From Balneolia bacterium (GTDB taxonomy: Bacteria > Bacteroidota > Rhodothermia > Balneolales > Cyclonatronaceae): a DNA stretch of 5,955 nucleotides. The notes under the pieces were generated by a model. The model made no database searches, was not told where the DNA came from, and saw only the letters and a program-made list of their open reading frames with translations. Positions 4,894-5,955 of this stretch are shown here, one piece after another. The stretch's first letter is position 1. Every line of letters begins with the position of its first letter. Made by a program: the position numbers and the translations under genes. The stretch covers positions 1 through 5,955 of the forward strand of contig PXAI01000020.1 in NCBI GenBank assembly GCA_003567135.1, written 5' to 3'.

Positions 4894-5244
4894 TCAATCC
4901 TTCAGTTCGGAGAGTGATTTCTCAAGCTCCTCCCACGTCGCCTGAAACTCCGCTTTTGCTTCAGTGCACTCTGCGCCCGCATCGACCCATGGTGTGCTGG
5001 TATCAACGAAAAAACCGTAGTTTCGGCCGAATGGTGCAAGCACAATTGGTTTTCCCTCTTCGTCGAATCCTATTTCACGCGCCGGAACGTTCTTTTCATC
5101 AAGTTCGACCCACCAAAAGCGTGCGGTAGGGTAGAGTTGCTCAAAGTCCGGGTTCGCAGGGGGAATGATGCGTTGCAGGACTCTGCCCCACCACGGTAAC
5201 GGGGTGTTGTTCCACGTCCCAGTTTTGACCTCAATGTATTTCAT
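4894..5244 (-). CDS. Hypothetical protein (116 aa), cassette with foreign-type attC
   Basis: Not recognised. The protein is soluble, acidic and rich in Trp, Phe and Pro: WNNTPLPWWGRVLQRIIPP near residues 11-29, FWWVELDE (43-50), REIGFDEEGKPIVLAP (56-71), GRNYGFF (73-79), and a Glu-rich C-terminal helix that may be a coiled coil (about 95-116). The layout suggests a small cytoplasmic single-domain protein, perhaps an immunity-type or adaptor factor, but this is a guess without motif support. I chose ATG 5242-5244. An upstream in-frame ATG (5266-5268) lies inside the neighbouring attC and was rejected. No ribosome site precedes the chosen start; the leader within the cassette is about 15 bases. 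Real coding is supported by length, composition and the fit to the cassette. Confidence 0.72.
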   Translation of the reverse strand: MKYIEVKTGTWNNTPLPWWGRVLQRIIPPANPDFEQLYPTARFWWVELDEKNVPAREIGFDEEGKPIVLAPFGRNYGFFVDTSTPWVDAGAECTEAKAEFQATWEELEKSLSELKD

Positions 5245-5257
5245 TTTAGTGACAGCC

Positions 5258-5314
5258 AACGCCCACATTGAGAGTTTTGGCGCGCTAGCGACAAATACTC
5301 TCCGATGTGTTGTT
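5258..5314 (-). repeat. attC site of cassette 11 (divergent, 57 bp)
   Basis: Arms CACAT-T-GAGAGT and ACTCTC-CG-ATGTG pair with a one-base excess on the right side, as in the other sites. The centre has CGC-GCTA-GCG. It differs from both the 66-bp family and the site at 4827, although the apex GCGCTAGCG is shared with the latter. AGAAT after GTT is matched by ATTCT before AAC at 5766. Confidence 0.9.
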
Positions 5315-5762
5315 AGAATTTCTGTTCATTACGGGATATAACGATTTCGTCAACCAGTGAGTACCTGTGGAAATAGACCCTGTTTGATGCGGAATTGTAA
5401 CGCTCAAATTCCGCTACACCTTTCCAAATCTGCATCCTGGAGGTGTTGAATCCGCGGATACGCATTTCTGCTTCTCTAAGGGGACTGAACAGGGGCAGCA
5501 GAATGGGCTCCCCGAAGCGAATGTATTTCTTTTGAATTCTGCAGCATCCAATCTGGTTGCGCTCGCTTTCAAACGAGTACGAAATGTAGCCTTCCTTGAT
5601 TGGCTTCGCATCGTCCGAGTATTTCTCCCGAATATGATCGGGACAACCGAAGGTGACAAACTGCTGCCGTACGAAATACTTCGTCAGGCGCAAGACGCAG
5701 TAAGTGGTAGGGTACAAAAGTACGGCCACCACGCCGAAAAGCAGTATTTTGTTTATCTTCAT
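5313..5762 (-). CDS. Signal-anchored protein of unknown function (149 aa) filling its cassette
   Basis: Not recognised. Residues 5-24 form a hydrophobic helix after MKINK, followed by basic residues (Arg25, Lys28, Arg32), which suggests an inner-membrane anchor. The remainder is soluble and basic, with Cys40 and a Cys-Cys pair at 73-74, a Pro/Leu stretch near 86-92 and an aromatic segment around 116-131. The coding sequence fills the cassette: the ATG is five bases from the cassette boundary and the TAA overlaps the attC core. No ribosome site fits inside the cassette. The only candidate is GAGG in the L' arm of the upstream attC, about 11 bases away, so translation may depend on the neighbour's attC. 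The start is secure, as no other ATG would preserve the helix. Confidence 0.75.
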   Translation of the reverse strand: MKINKILLFGVVAVLLYPTTYCVLRLTKYFVRQQFVTFGCPDHIREKYSDDAKPIKEGYISYSFESERNQIGCCRIQKKYIRFGEPILLPLFSPLREAEMRIRGFNTSRMQIWKGVAEFERYNSASNRVYFHRYSLVDEIVISRNEQKF

Positions 5763-5765
5763 TCT

Positions 5766-5831
5766 AACGTGTGCCTCACCCGCTAGGGGAAGTTGTATTC
5801 AACTTCCCCTAGTAGGGTGCAGGCGATTGTT
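5766..5831 (-). repeat. attC site of cassette 12 (66-bp family, consensus copy)
   Basis: Identical to the site at 1-66. It closes the cassette carrying the CopG-type antitoxin. The other end of that cassette lies beyond the window, so the matching core bases cannot be checked. Confidence 0.95.
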
Positions 5832-5835
5832 AGCC

Positions 5836-5955
5836 TTATTTGGCTTCAACAAGATCGCCTTCGACATATTGATGTATCATTCCAGAAATCAGGGTTTGGT
5901 ATGGTATCCCTTTTTCCATTGCTCGCTTCTGGATTCCCTTTAGATCGTGCTCGTA
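5836..5955 (-). CDS. CopG-type antitoxin, C-terminal part (5' end beyond window)
   Basis: The minus strand is open from the window edge to TAA 5836-5838 and encodes the last 39 residues. They show the signature of CopG-like antitoxins of type II systems: a helix with LKGIQKRAMEKG, then IPYQTLISGMIHQYVEGDLVE. The Pro-Tyr-Gln-Thr-Leu-Ile and His-x-Tyr-Val-x-Gly blocks belong to the helix-turn part of the ribbon-helix-helix fold that binds operator DNA. In these systems the toxin gene often lies just upstream, which here means past base 5955 and inside the same cassette; this is expected, not seen. Function is well supported by the motif, but the partner and start are unknown. Confidence 0.82.
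   Translation of the reverse strand, partial: YEHDLKGIQKRAMEKGIPYQTLISGMIHQYVEGDLVEAK

Larger units (their letters stand above)
1..5955 (-). mobile_element. Integron gene-cassette array (eleven complete cassettes, one partial)
   Basis: Twelve attC-like sites separate single-gene or two-gene units, and all credible genes share the minus strand. Every complete cassette shows the scar of IntI recombination: the bases next to GTT at one end are the reverse complement of those next to AAC at the other end (7-9 bases including the core triplet). Crossover points on the plus strand lie between AA and C of each AAC. Cassettes therefore span about 3-521, 522-1133, 1134-1702, 1703-2192, 2193-2797, 2798-3384, 3385-4002, 4003-4381, 4382-4828, 4829-5259 and 5260-5767, then a partial one from 5768. 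No integrase, attI or Pc promoter is present; by orientation they should lie past base 5955. Array size and attC uniformity suggest a chromosomal sedentary integron, which is inference. Confidence 0.95.

Noticed and set aside
1..5955. CRISPR array, because of regularly recurring 66-base repeats
   Set aside because: Intervals are hundreds of bases and contain genes, repeats are longer than CRISPR repeats, and the ends show IntI-type cassette scars.

Overview
This window is an uninterrupted stretch of an integron gene-cassette array, read on the minus strand. Twelve attC-type recombination sites punctuate it about every 380 to 620 bases. All credible genes lie between the sites on the minus strand, one cassette per site, with the attC at the 3' end of its gene (lower coordinate). 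Ten sites belong to one 66-base family and five of these are identical. The other two (4827-4881 and 5258-5314) differ in sequence but keep the attC architecture. Each cassette begins with TTNNNN and ends, at the start of its attC, with the reverse complement NNNNAAC; including the AAC/GTT core the match is 7-9 bases in all eleven complete cassettes. This is the expected scar of IntI-type insertion between G and TT.

No integrase gene, attI site or common promoter lies in the window. Because gene 5' ends point to higher coordinates, attI and intI should lie beyond base 5955, and the array probably continues below base 1. Attachment-site homogeneity and cassette number suggest a sedentary chromosomal integron (superintegron) rather than a short clinical class 1 array. 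Lipoprotein signals and a pseudopilin-like protein point to a Gram-negative bacterium. I cannot assign the species or phylum.

Layout from low to high coordinate (array order is the reverse): (1) 142-aa putative lipoprotein; (2) DUF4160 + DUF2442 pair, toxin-antitoxin-like; (3) membrane-anchored protein with a GspG/pseudopilin-type C-terminus but no prepilin leader; (4) frameshifted SMI1/KNR4 (SUKH) immunity-type gene; (5) hicA-hicB toxin-antitoxin module; (6) signal-anchored protein of unknown function whose stop codon lies inside its attC; (7) three-helix membrane protein of unknown function; (8) cassette without a convincing intact gene; (9) small lipoprotein with a Cys/His pattern; (10) 116-aa unknown protein with a divergent attC; (11) 149-aa signal-anchored unknown protein filling its cassette, with a second divergent attC; (12) the 3' end of a CopG-type antitoxin gene, cut by the window edge.

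The genes do not form a pathway. They are independent mobile units collected by an integrase. Two complete toxin-antitoxin-like modules and one partial antitoxin fit the known role of such modules in stabilising large arrays against cassette loss. The remaining genes are mainly envelope-directed or unknown.
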